Shown piece by piece: positions 47,201 through 61,560 of a stretch of DNA of 64,000 bases (positions are counted from its first letter, which is position 1; every line of letters begins with the position of its first letter). Under the pieces are notes generated by a model that made no database searches, was not told the DNA's origin, and saw only the letters and a program-made list of their open reading frames with translations. The position numbers and the translations under genes are program-made. Origin of the DNA: Ptychodera flava (taxonomy: Eukaryota; Hemichordata; Enteropneusta; Ptychoderidae); the NCBI RefSeq assembly GCF_041260155.1, contig NC_091929.1, forward strand, positions 25,978,080-26,042,079, written 5' to 3'.

Positions 47201-50200
47201 GCTGCGACATTGCGAACAAGGGAACGCAGAACGCGCCGTATTTTCGAGCATACGATCTGTGTTTGTTTTTCAGATTTCGTCCAAAAACCTACCCTTACGC
47301 GGAAGGCAAACAAAGAACTTATTTTACTGCGGCTAATCTTGAGATTTTTTTACCAAAAATGACAAAAATTGTGCCCTAAACAGTATTTTTTCCACTTTGT
47401 CGTAATTTCAAAAATAAGAAGAGTAACAACCGTGCAAACCTTCAATCCAAATTTGAAAGCAATTGGGCTAGCGGTTTCAGAGAAGAAGAACTTTTACTTT
47501 AAATGAGGAAAATAACCAAAAAATTCAGCAAAAATACAAAATTCAAGATATCTTCACGATATTCATAAAACTGATTTTGATCAACCTTACAAACCTGTAT
47601 ACCAAATATCAAAGCTATCAAATTAGCAGTTTTTGGAGAAAAAAAATTGACCAAAAATTCGGAAAATTGCCCTAAAATTACAAATATGAAACTTTCAATT
47701 CAATTTGTGTAAACTTGACTGAGGTCATCCTGAGGAACATGTATACCAACTTTCAAAGCAATCAGATGAGTGGTTTCAGAGAAAAACATTTTTGACTAAA
47801 ACCTGAAAAAAATTATCCCAAAAATAGAAACATGCAAATTTCATCCCAACTTTGGAACACCTAATTTAGAATACCTAAAGGTACCTGCACACCAAGTTTC
47901 AACCCAATCTGACAAACCATTACAGAGTTTTAGCACTTTGCAGAATTTTTGCTTTTTTTCCCCTCATTTGCATATTTTTGACACTGACAAGTTCATTTGA
48001 ACAAATTCACATCTCCATTCCTAGGTGCACCTGTACATCAAATACTAAGACAGTAACACACTTGACACACTGTTATATAATTATGAGAAGTTACTATCAA
48101 TTTATTTCAGTGACATAAAAAATCCTGTATGTTTCTGAAAATACTTTAATAAACTTAAAATGAGTGGAATAGAGATTACGGGTGAAACTGTTTGACTTTT
48201 AGAGATAGGGGATAAGATTTTTGAGTTTGATATAGCTATTTCTGTTTCTTAATGTCTTTATGTCTTCATCGCGTCTTCATGATCATCTTTCAATTATTGA
48301 TATCCTCTTAAGTGTCCTATCGTAATATATGCTTATCAAGATTTCGAGCGTTACGACTGTTGAATTCGCTCATGCTGAAGTTCTGAACTGCTTTGTCCAT
48401 TTTCAAGCAACCATAAGATAAATAAACAGCAACTGCTTTTACAGTTCATTCAAATTCACCGTATTTACTGTGGTCAAGATTAAGATGTGAGGCCATTTTA
48501 GATCAATTAATTGAATTTATCATTAATTGAAACTGTCTACATTACCTTATATCATTCATGCTTTCAATTAAATCTCGATTGCTGCTAAGACGTCGAGCAA
48601 AGCACAATGATACAAAATTATGGCAACTCCTCTCATAAAAGAATTCTCCCTATAAATTCATTATTCCCTAGACTGATTGATTGGTATTTTATTGCATAGC
48701 ATTGCATTTCATTTTATTGCATTGCATTGCATTGCATCGCATCGCATCGCATCGCATTGCATTGCATTGCATTGTATTGTATTGTATTGTATTGTATTGT
48801 ATTGTATTGTATTGTATTGCATTGTATTGTATTGTTTTGTACTGTACTGTATTCTAGTGTAGTGTAGTGTAGTGTAGTGTAGTGTAGTGTAGTGTAGTGT
48901 AGTGTAGTGTGTAGTGTAGTGTAGTGTAGTGTAGTGTAGTGTAGTGTAGTGCAGTGCAGTGCAGTGCAGTGTAGTGTAGTGTAGTGTAGTGTAGTGTAGT
49001 GTAGGGTAGTGTAGTGTAGTTTAGTGTAGTGTAGTGTAGTGTAGTGTAGTGTAGTGAAGTATAATATTACTTATTGTTATGTATTGTTGTGCATTGTATT
49101 TTTATGCACTGTATTGTACGCAATGTACTGTATTATTTTATCTTAGTCATGAACCTTTAACTTGGCTTTTAACGTTTTCCGATATAAATTAAGTGTAAGA
49201 TACTTACCAGGAAAAAGCTGGCCATAGCGAAGGTGTAACCAAAGAAGAGATTTCCTGTGATATCCTGTAAACCCAATACCCAAGCCACAGAAAAGCTTGG
49301 AAGAAGGAGGCCAATACGAAAGAATTCATCCCTGTAAAGTAATTGTATGACTTGGTAACCTTTCTGTAACAAAGCCTGCCAGGTTTTGTTGTACAATTTG
49401 CGCTTACAATAACTTTGTTTATGGCAGTCCTTATATTTTCGCAAAATTCCTCATCCAATGTATTTTTCACTTGATATATGGTAAATAATAAATAAGAAGA
49501 GCAATCATATATGGCATGAGTTACGCACCATAAAATGTACCACGGCCCAGAACCATAGGTGAACACCAGATAGTCGAACTTGCAGTAGATATACATTGTC
49601 AAGATCCAGCAATGCTGTTTACAGATTGACAAATAAATAAATAACAAAGTGATAATTATGTAAATAATGCCCTGACGAAAGAGACAGCTTTGAGAATTAC
49701 AACCAGTATTCATATTTAGCAACAAAAGCGTGCTAGCTTTTTGTACAAATAAAAGAAATTGTAGCATGCCAACAACGTTGAAACTTCAAATTGTTCATGA
49801 CACCCGTTCCGTTAAACAAACCATGATCACAACCATCTTGTTTTCTTGTGTTTTGTGGATATATCGTATGAATATATTTCCATTATAAAGTTTTCATAAA
49901 ATGTAATACCAGTGTAATTATTGCGGCAGGAGCAACATTACACATAAACAGTCCGATTTCGTCAGGTACGAGGCAGCTGAAATATAAAAAATACTGGTTT
50001 AAACATACACTCGTCATAATGTTAATAACAGAGTAAGTACTTCTTGTAATCCCATATTACGGAGGGAAAATAGAAAGTAATAACTGCAAATAATAAATAA
50101 CATAACATAACATAACATAACATAACATAACATAACATAACATAACATAACATAACATAACATAATACAACATCATAGAAATAATTTTACTGCCATGGAG

Positions 50201-53200
50201 ATCAGGAACTGTAGGGGCAGCGTATATGAAAACCTGTGTCTATCCAAAACGTTGGCTTGAAAAGGTGACGTTGACATATTTAAAATTTACATCTCATGGT
50301 GAACGGTAACCAGCAAAGCTAGTCGCGCCAGTGGCTATCTGACTACGAATGCGCAGGTCCAATATATACTATGCGAGTAAAAGGAAGTGTACCCGTCTGA
50401 ACTCATGTGCGCCGCCTTTTTTGTGAGTGCTTGTAAAGGAACAGATACAAAATAACAAAGTATGACACTCGCCATCAATAAAACATATCGCTGCCATTGC
50501 CCAGTAAATAATATTCTCTACCTCGTCATTGATACAAGATATCGTTACCATCATGCTTTAAAAAGAGAAATCTGCCCCGCGTATGAGTGAGGACTCACGC
50601 CAAGTATGCTAGGTAGACTTCACATTTAGAAAAGCGCCCTCTGTGTCATGAACTAAATGCAAATTGCCAGTTTTCAGACAAAAAGGTTTTCAACTTGCAA
50701 TACTAGACGTTGTGCACCAGTATTTTGAAGTACAGTTGCTATGACAAATACAATGACTGGATAATACGCCGCTTATTGAACACAGCAGGTTGTTATCATG
50801 GTAAATAAAAATTGTTATCTACAAAAATGGCCATTTATGTCTAACTTTTTTAACAAATTAAACAGAAAATCTATACCTGCCCTGGTCTTACCAAGCGAAC
50901 TATGCGCATCAGAGAGTGACCAAGTAAATTGGCTGTTTGAATTTCTTGTTTAAGCAATACGTGGTGGTAATACCAATGTATAAAACAAGTGAAATTAATC
51001 ATTTTTATTCCCTCTTCTTCTAATCATGAATCAATAGTATTGACCATGTATTAAAATCAACTGTGCATCTTCAGAAGGAAATAAAATTTCTAATCTGAAC
51101 CCTATATACTATTAGAGTTCATATGATAACTTCAACGTGTTGAATACATGAATAATAAAACCCACCTCTGTGCCAAGTCATAGCTTCTTGGCCACTTCAG
51201 CGCGAAGGTTAAGACGAGTACCAGTGGGATAATCCATCCAAAGACAACATAGCAAACCCTGGTGTAAAAATAGAAAGCTTGCACTTGTGTAACCATTGAA
51301 TATTTTTCATATTCTCATTGGTCGTTGAAATAATTTACAAATAATATTTTTGCTAACCTACTGTAACTAAGTACCAGTATCTGGAGTCTGTGTAACGCAA
51401 TCACCAGCTTAGACTCTCGCGGTTTATAGCAAGATTCAACTGAAAGGTTGTTTATGACACACTCAGAATGCTGTAAATGAGTTCTGTGTCAGCCTCGTTT
51501 GCATCTCATTCAGGCACTTGTGGTATTGGTCAACAAGATCGCAAAACATTCAGATGCATACTCTCCTTTACTCAACCAGGTACACTGACTCAATTCAGGG
51601 GTTCCCAAGAAATTATCCAAAACGACGAGAAATATGCGGTTTCATGTGCTTTATCTGGAACAAGCCCAAGTTCGGAAGAAAAATAGTGCAGACCTTGACG
51701 TTTTGATATCTGCATGGATGCTTCTTTAGTTTAAACTTTCACGTCAAGAATTTTTGTAAAGATATTTTTCTGCTTGAAGCAAAATGCAGACTGTTGTGAA
51801 TAATGGCTGAAGCATTTGGTGGTAATATGAGGAGTTCTAGGGCTAATAGAAATCGTAACAATAAGCCTGAATTTTGTCAAAAACACCACTGAGGGCTCTA
51901 TTTTCATCGCTATCTCAAAATTTCCGTGGACTTGCCGACATGAAAAATTAATCAGTAGTCAAGCTGACATTGACCTAACACCTGTTAAGAGGATTCGTGC
52001 CGCTGAATGTTTTAAAATACAAAAATCAAGCTCAACGCTAGCTGTGGTGGCCTATGGGAAATTAATTAGTGGTCTTGTGCCATCTTGCGATTCTGCAAGT
52101 GAACTTCCGAATTATTTATAGCTTCATCTTATAGACTTAAAAAGAGGTCATCATTCGTTTAACCCATGCCAATGCCATTTCCGGCTGTAGATGTGCGCAA
52201 CTATTGCAAACTATTGTTGATGAATCATAAGATGCCACAAAATGACACTTTTTGGTCAATTATCATGTCCAATAACCAAACACGAAATAATTATGATCTT
52301 CTCAAATAATGTCAAGGCACATCATAGCATATCATTTACACTTGTTACCAAGTTAAACAGAGGACCCATGCAACTGAATGCCATTCCTAAGCAAATTTAC
52401 AGGGTCTAGCCAACAGTCTATTATGAATAATGTTGTACTTTAGTCAACGCGTGGGCGTAGCTCGAAAATATGGCCTGTGACATGGCTAATTCCGTATTTC
52501 TTTTTGTGCATATCCGTGACTAAGTTGGCCTATGTCTGCTACTAAAATTTTGTTCTACTCATACCTCAAATAGTGCACAGCCGAAGCTAATAAAAATTTG
52601 CATTTGATACGTTCTTGTAAAAACCTACAGACCTGAAAAGTTTCTTTAGATGTTTATTTGTACAGTGACAGGTTCAGGGACCATTATTGGGTCCTTCCAA
52701 ACAATGAAGTTTCTGTGAACAACAGTTACTGATCCTATAATCGCATTCTATTTTCTGAACGCCTATATATTTTTAAATGTTTTGTTTTGTATTTGGAAAT
52801 GATTGTTTGTACAGGGATTGTGTGACAGCAAACTTTGTGAATCTCTCATAAACGGTTTTACCTTCCTTGTAAAAACATTGCAGTCTTCTAGGGCAAAATT
52901 TCTAATGATCTCGAAAAAATGTCTCGGATTTCATTAATCTTTCACTAGTTATGTTGTCACAGATGCTTAAAGGTGTTTGACTTCAGATCATTCGCAAGCC
53001 AGAAAATTATTGAGTATTAAAAAGATCAACATCTTCAATAAATCAGAATCACACATTAATTAATCAATCAATCCATCAGTCGCTAGATCAATCAACCGAC
53101 AAATCAATAAATTTATCAATCAATCAATCGACGTATCTTTTCTTAATCCCGTTCGGGAAATCAGCTTTGCGACAGTGACAACCATATGTAGATCACTCAT

Positions 53201-54613
53201 AAAAATGACAATTTAAAATGCATGTATTAAAATCCGGGCAGCACACATTAAAACTCAATAAACACACACAGGGCTGAAATTAAGAATATAGAAATTAAAA
53301 AACTAGTGAATTGTATGCAATCTTGTGATAGTGCTGTTGACAATGAAGCATTTATGTATGTTTGTTTTTAAAATCGGTGTTCTAAAACGATCACATTATT
53401 TGGGTAGGAAAATCAAATTCATGATGTAATGGAAGTTGTACAGTCAATACTCACCTCGCGTAGATATTCTTGTGCAGGCCAAAACGTAGCTTAAGAAAAT
53501 GCTGTAGACAAAAATTGAAAACCCAGCAACAGGAACTAATGAGTGCGTAGTGATGGATTATGGCTGTCACACGGCAACTTACCTGCAATCAATGAAATTA
53601 AAGATAGTAAAGGCACATGGTTTTCAGTAAAATAATAACATTGTTTTAGGAGAAACTTCAAGAATTCAAACTTTGTTCTTAAACAGTCGAACTTGTTGAA
53701 AAGTTTTTTAGACTACTACATCTGCTGATAGCATTTACTCTTGTGATTAAAAAGAGTAACCGCCAAGTAATAGATCACAAAATATTGTATACACATTTGA
53801 CTAAAGTTTTTCACTTCACATAATAAAAATGAAAACGCGTTATTGTAAATGAGGTGTTTCGTACCGTTCCTTTGTCCACGTTCAAAGCTGTGACCACCAC
53901 GAAAAAATACAGCGTCAATGACATGGTGAGACTTGCACACACAAAGTAGTGATCTGTTGTTATCCTGCAGATAATCAGGAAATAGAAATAAACTTGCAGG
54001 GTTGTGGGAAATCTTCGTTTACAATTTAGAAGTGAATTTGTGTGATTTAGGGGAATATCAATCCTCAAATGTTGAAGTCTCAGCATTTTGTTATCACTTT
54101 CATGATGTTTGTATCTAGTATTTACCTGTGATTGTAACTTTGTGAGTCATTGTTCGACCAACATGTTCCAACAATATTCAACTACGACAAAAACCGGCGT
54201 AAGCCAGCTAAGGGAATACATAGGTAACATTTCGTTTGGTACAGTTTCTATGTTTGTAAACAGTTAGACGAGTAAATAACCAAACTGAATTATGTTAATT
54301 CCAATAAAATAAGTAAATAAACAAGCTGTCACATGCATGCCGACTTTTTCTTTATAATCAAGATGAAAGAGTTTATCTTACTTAAGGGGCTTAAGGTTAA
54401 ATATGTTTTAAAGTCTGCCGCAGCATCACCAATATTTTCGGTATCTTTTATTTTTTCCGAGAATTTACACATGTATGTGTTGCGTTTCTTGTTTATTCTA
54501 ATCTGGATTACTTTGAATATTTGTTCCAACAAGCAAATGATTTGTTTTAACAAGCAAATGCCCCCTTGATAGAAAGATGCAAAGATTGGTATTGGCGTAG
54601 CACAAGCGCGATG

Positions 54614-54650
<37 letters not shown>

Positions 54651-57600
54651 GTTTATCTATCTATCTATCTATGTGTCCGTCCACGTGAAAAACTCAAAAA
54701 ACCGCTGCACCTACCATCTTTGTATTTGCACATGTATAATAAAGCGACAACAAAATAATAAAGAATTATTCCACAAACAAACATCAAAACGTCAAATATG
54801 GCTGCTTTTCAGCTCATAGACAATGCACAGGCACATCAAAATTTTAGGAAAGGCAAAATTCCGTTAAGATATTTTTTGAAATATGCTATTTACCATTTAA
54901 GGCATTAGAAATATATACTTTTGCGTAACAGACCGCAAAAAAAATGTACAATTGTCCTCTATAAAATCTCAGCCGACAGGCTGAAATGTGTCACCATACG
55001 GGAAGCAGGCTGCCTATTCGGCACATTTTATCACCTCTCCCGATGAACCGGGCTACACATACCCGTCATCAGTGAGATGAAAACAACAATTCATAAATAA
55101 TACTGCGATCCTTTAAAATTGATGTACCCCACACTCATGCCGTTCTCAGAAAATGTTCCTTATAATGATAGCTCGCTTTTAGAACGAAATAGTTATCAGT
55201 TATATAAAGGTCTAATTTGATCGAGTGAACGGGCTCGTAGTCACTGTTCCTGCTTGGGCACATACAAAGAGCGGTGTGCATGATCGATGCAAGCTAGCTG
55301 GTGGCAGCAATCGTAAATTGTTCAAAACATAATTTACTACTACAAATCAAACAAGCGTGTTAGACTATAAGGATGTAGTAAGCATTGGAGTTTGACATTT
55401 GATCTCTTATATTATTTTTCATGATCGCAGTACGGCGTAGTATTTGCAATCTGTTGTGTTGGACATCTAATTTCAAAGATCGTACCAATTGGATGACTCT
55501 AGGCTACTGCTATATAGTCACCAAAATTGTAACTTCGATGGTCATAGTCTGAACAAGGCTTGACTTTTACTTTACTTGTGTAGCATTTTTTAGTTTTCGA
55601 CATCTTAACTTTCCGTCTGCTTATGCACATTCATGCTGCAACAAAGATTTTGCGGATGTGCGCTAGTTTAGGGCCTATTCACTGTATTCCTACTTCAAAT
55701 ATGGCAGGTAAAGTAACAGTATTAGTTGCCGTCGTCCTTAATTACTTCCAAATACAGTTTGTATTCACTATTTAAAGTACAGAGCTATCACAATATTAAG
55801 CACAGTATTCGATTTACAAATAAAATTTTGACATCTTAAACTTTAGTTTGCGCTTGAACGATTACGGTTTGACATAGATTTTTCCAATGCTGATGTCGAT
55901 TGCGTGCACCACTCCGATTTTTGCCTAATGATAATAAACATACCGGTCGCTATAAATCGAAGGGTGTTTGTAAATATTGAGACGACCCAAACCGAACCAA
56001 AGCGAGCCGAACCAAACAAAAACGAACACTTATGGAAACGACTTGAAACGGGCAAAATTAGGGTCTGAAAGTTGCGACCCGCCGTACGATCGACTGAAAC
56101 TTGCCCAAGAAACTTACTCATGTATTTTTTTGTATCAAGCAAAAACTACCATCTGTTTCTTAAGAGGAAAACGAATGTAACCAATTAAGTTACCTTCTAA
56201 GGCACAGCATCACAAATGTGAAACTCGTCAGGAACGCTGCTAGGCCGTTTGCTACAAGAATAATTCCGCTTAAAGCATGTACCGCAAATGGCTGTTTTGA
56301 GGGAACAAGATTAGAGAGACATTAGAAATTTGAGACAAGAAGAGGTGAGAACAAACTGATTTATTTGTATAGAAACGTCAGTTTTAGCGAATCGTATTCA
56401 TGCCAAGCAAAGAATTAGAATATTCTGTATTAAATAAATAACAAACCGAAATAACTTTTGAAAAGTGAGTAAATCTTACCGTTGGCATTTTGCCCATTGT
56501 TGTTATGATCGCTACAGTTCCTACGTGATCACACTGACACTCTGTGAAATCAGTTGATGCATTGTGGTTCACTTTGCGACAGTTGTTATAGTTCCATACA
56601 CTGCGTTCAAAGAAAGGAATGACTTACTTTGTTGTGTTCATTAATGAATGTTTTGCTCCTAAATGCACCCTTTAAATCTTATAGGACAAATATACAATTT
56701 CTTTCTAAATCGTGTTTAAAAACGTTTAAAATGTTTAATGCGATCACAGACAAGTACTTCTATTTATAGCATTCTAATTTTCCGCCGTCAAAAACTCATA
56801 TTAAAGTCGACAAGATTTTGAGTTTTATGTTAATATCTGCATAAAACAGCTACACACTGAGCATATGACTAAATAACACTTACGCAGTTGGGTTTCCATG
56901 GATCATAGAAATGCATTTAGCATTGTAGCCAGCCTGAAATTAAAGACCACATTTTACCCGGCGAACTTGATTAATGTGCCAAGACAGTTAATGGACTATA
57001 TGCTAGACAACAAATGTGTACTTATTATTTTTAAATCCAATGTTACAAAAAATCCATACACTGAGATATCGTGAAAAACAGATGAAGTTTTTCCTTTAAA
57101 CATTGTAAGAAGATGTATTATCATTAATTTTTTGGTACAATTGTATCGCGCAAGTGCCAAACATACAAACAAGAAAAGATATGTAATTTGCTCATCTTCA
57201 AAAACGCCTGATAGACAGTGTAAATGTTTGATGTACATGTCGCAAGATTTGGCCAAGTCAAGATTTATTCAAATTAGTACAAAAGTTACCGATGCAATTT
57301 GTTGAGAATGTTTCCTTATTTCCCTGAAAATTTCTCATAAGCTAAGGAATGGTCACACTGACGCAGTTAAAATTAGTATTGACGCTCTATGGATAACTCC
57401 ATTGAAATCTGCTAAAGGAATTATGAAATTTACATAATAATGTACATTTTTTGGTCAAATACGTCCATCTGGTGACTGGTTTTATTTCCAATAAAATTAG
57501 GGAGAGGTTGAAATTCGCATATGTCAATATCAGGGTCATTATTTAATTATTCGTTAAGACGTTTTTTGTAAGCACTTGTCACACTGCCTTTAAGTTTATG

Positions 57601-60600
57601 CTGAAGGTTCCTTTAAGTGACTCTCTTTATTTTCAATAATATAAATGACGATGTTTGCATTTGTCAATTGTAGGTATTTTTGTATTATTAGGTCGAAACA
57701 CCTTGCTCCCGGAAACCACTCGACTGATGACTTCAATGACTTTCAAAGGCGTATTGATGGTACCCAGGGAAGACTTAGTTAATTTGTTTTTTGTAATGGC
57801 GATGAAGGTTGCACACGTAAATTTAAGGTGCAGTGTTCCCATCTGTGGTCAAGCAACTCTTCCTTTCAAAAGTATGTCAGATAGCTTTCAAATTGCATTG
57901 ATTTTGAGGCGCCATTTGCTAATGGTATTCAATTTGATAATTATTTTATTTTTGTTTATGGATTTGTAAAATGTTGATTCATGAATCAAATATTCATTTT
58001 CTACCAAAATCTTTATCACTCCTACTTCTTCTCTGACAGTTTTCACATTTTATATACTACATTTCCTGGTCAAATGGGAATACGCGTCATTAATGCGCTT
58101 TTATTTGCAGACTTCGCGTGTAAATTATATCCCCGAAATGATTATCTATTAAATTCTTTATCAATGTGCACGGCTACGTGGCTATGTCTTCCACTATGAC
58201 ATATTCCCCGAAAGAAATCGATGTGCTCATTAAGAAGAGAACGGTATTTGCGGCAAAATTGAGGCCAGTAAACTGAGAACTTGGTAAATATTCATTTTTG
58301 TCGTGATTTTACTTGTAATCATTATTGAAATCTAGTGGATATGGCATATGGCAAACCTATTTCGTAAGTACATTTTAACAAGTTGTTGTTTGGTAAAATA
58401 TCATGTTCTGGAGATATGAGTATATACACTTACCAATGCAAAGACAAGAATGAACTTGACAACACAGAAAAGGTTAATCAACGTTAAAAGCAACACCAAT
58501 TACATTTACCTGTTTGTGGTATAACGTGAAGGTCAGAGGTTCTTGAAGCTTTCTTGTGTGCTTGCCTTCTTCACTGTTGTAAACACTGACCGAAATCACG
58601 GGACTGTTAATTCTCTTCACCTTTTTCGTCGCAGTTATTGTACGCACCCACTGTCTATTCGTTCTACAAATATAATATATGATATCGTTAACGAGTATGT
58701 TTTGTTTTTTCATTCCCTAGTATGAATAGCATTTCGGTGAAATATATTTCCGTGATTATCATCTAAAATTTCAGATTGTGTCAAAGAACAAGCTGTTCGG
58801 TACACGTACTGTACAAGTACATTTATGAGACCTTATGTGTGGATAGCACATAAAACAATATCGATATATTTTTGATTAAACGTGACACAAATCAACCTAC
58901 CCCTCTTGAACGCCAGGCGGTAGTATGTTAGCCAGGTTCTTGTAAGTAAAAACAATCACCGTTACACCATCTGTAGGAAATGTGAAAGAAAAATAATTTT
59001 TCCTGATCTTAGGAACTTTGCATTGCTAATTTGAATACACCCGGATGTGGCCAAGCCTAGCGACCTCTACATCAAATATTTATGCTGTCTAACAAGCGCA
59101 TTTGAAGATGAGCAATTTCAAATATCTTTCCTTGTTTGCATTATTTCTGTTCTTGCAAGGAACATTATTGACAAAAAATGCTTTCTTCATACCATATTTC
59201 ATGGAAAAGGTTCACAGGGTTTTCAAGATATCTAAGTGGATGGATATTTTGTGAGAGTGGAAGGAAGAACATTATCATTAGTAATATCACAGCATGATGA
59301 TCGATATCTATATCTTGTAACATAGACCAGGTTCATTAAGCGTAACTAATTGTACGATATTAAAACACTCTTACCTGAATTACCTGAATTTTGAAGTATT
59401 ACATTCTCTCTGGGTATGACAACTTTACTTCCTCCTTCGTCAACTTTAAACCAAACACTTTCCTGTGATCTCTTGTGTCTTGCAAACTTCACTTTGCTCG
59501 GAAACTCCAGATCTTCGGCATTGGACTTCACTTGTTTTGCTTCAAACCCTTGTAATATCACAAGATAGAATGTCGTTCTTGTTCATGAGAGATATTGTAT
59601 TTTTATGCTTTCCTATAATATATATTTACTTAACTTTATTACTTAATCCTTAACAGGGCATAAGGTAGATGCAACCGACACTGTGTCATTAAAGGATATA
59701 ATTCAAAATCGCAAGAAATGTTGCGATTTTGGACGCCCTCACAAATGGAGTCGCATTTCTTGTAAGGCAATTAAACCATACCCAGCGACTGTATACCATG
59801 AGCTTTTGACCAGTGCACGACAGAATCTCTCGTGCATATATGAACTGGTCAAAACCAAGTGGTGTACCGTCGGTGGGTGTGGTTTATGGCTACTATATCA
59901 CAGCTATATATTGAAATTCTAGTGCGGAACGTCATAAGGGTTGTCTCTTGTTCAAAGTTCGCGCGTGTACAAACCGTGCTATATCGCGAATGTACACACT
60001 GCATCAAAACGCAATAATACAGATAAATTCACACTAATAAGTTGACTGTATGATAGAATAATACACGTGAATTCATATGAATCCAAATGAATATAGGCTT
60101 GCTGAATACAAGCAATGGATTCTTGGCTGCATTCATCTGTTTATGCACACTTCAGCTAAAATATAGGCAATAATCCATGCAAATACATTACGTATTATTG
60201 GGTTTTCATGCAGTGACAACCGTCATTTTTACGTCTTGATCAATCAGATCACTGTATTTGCGTTATCAATATATGGACATGTATGATATAATTTGACATA
60301 TCTAACAGTCAACAACGGTATTACCATTGAACTGAAAGATTTTAATACCCATATTCTTGCTGTAAAGCCTGACTTCAGTGTCGACCCGTTGGACGTAACG
60401 ATGTACAGTCTCTCCGAATCTGTTCAGCGTGTCAAACAAAGTTATGGCACCTAAATAGACGCCCCGGGTCTGAAAGTGAAATGAAATCAAGTTAGACTAT
60501 ATGCTTTGCTCGGTAAGTGTAAGAAACCTTTGCCACTTTTAGAGAAGCAATGCGAAACATTTACATCGCAAAATGATAATTGTTTATAATAACCTTGAGA

Positions 60601-61413
60601 CTTGTATCTCTCTTTTTTACAAGACCTAGTTTTAGTACATTGTGTGTCCACAAAACTTAATAAACATGAAAACGTTTGGATATATGGTGGCGGTATTGAT
60701 AGATTGTGATCACAAACGTCAGTACATATGCTCTATACTTTTCAGACACACAATCGTACACTTTAATCCTACCAACGGATCGAGGATTGAGTTATATTTT
60801 ATAATAAAACTCGCAGAACCCAAATTGCTAGATTATAGAAAATAAATATAATCTTAGATATACAAACATTTGGAACTTCAATACGCCATGTTCAAAAGAC
60901 GAAATATATTTGGTTGCGTAGAGTAGCATGTTCTTTGGACCACAACAAGGGGCATACAGACAAAGAGTGGAATTTGGACAAATTATATTTTTTCGTAGAC
61001 TTACGTGTTCGCGCATTCTGGCACTTTAAAGGCGAAGATAGCAGTGTATGTAGGCCTGGAAATTAATTTGATTTAAGAATTACGATAAAATATTTGTTCA
61101 GCCATTTATTCAGGTAAAACCTTGTGTATGGTTTCTTACTTCATGAATCTGGATCCAGCTTGGTTCCGTATCTGCATCTAATAATGCACTCACCAGACTT
61201 ACAATCGACTGAAAATAAAATGTATAATATTACAGGTTAAACGGTAAGAACAAATAACCTATTTTTGATAGCAAACACCTACTAACAGCATATTACGCGA
61301 TAGGCCTTAATATCAACAGAAATTGGATAAAACCTTATGAAATAAATCGATAAAAGAAATCCAAACCCCACACTATTCACATCTATCTATCTATCGATTG
61401 ATCGATCGATCGA

Positions 61414-61478
<65 letters not shown>

Positions 61479-61507
61479 CTATTATCGATCTATCGATCGA
61501 TCGATCG

Positions 61508-61560
<53 letters not shown>

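Noticed and set aside
48677..48862. 61-codon ORF of Ile/Ala/Leu/Tyr/Cys repeats
   Set aside because: Translation of the pentanucleotide microsatellite.
49204..49767. 187-codon minus-strand ORF
   Set aside because: It reads through the introns between TM5, ICL3 and TM6 exons and uses the wrong frame for TM6. Only parts of it coincide with real exons.
55977..56180. Short Asn/Pro-rich ORF and its antisense, with a counterpart at 3446-3724
   Set aside because: Found in the same intron in both copies, but the frames are not preserved between them and the composition is of low complexity.
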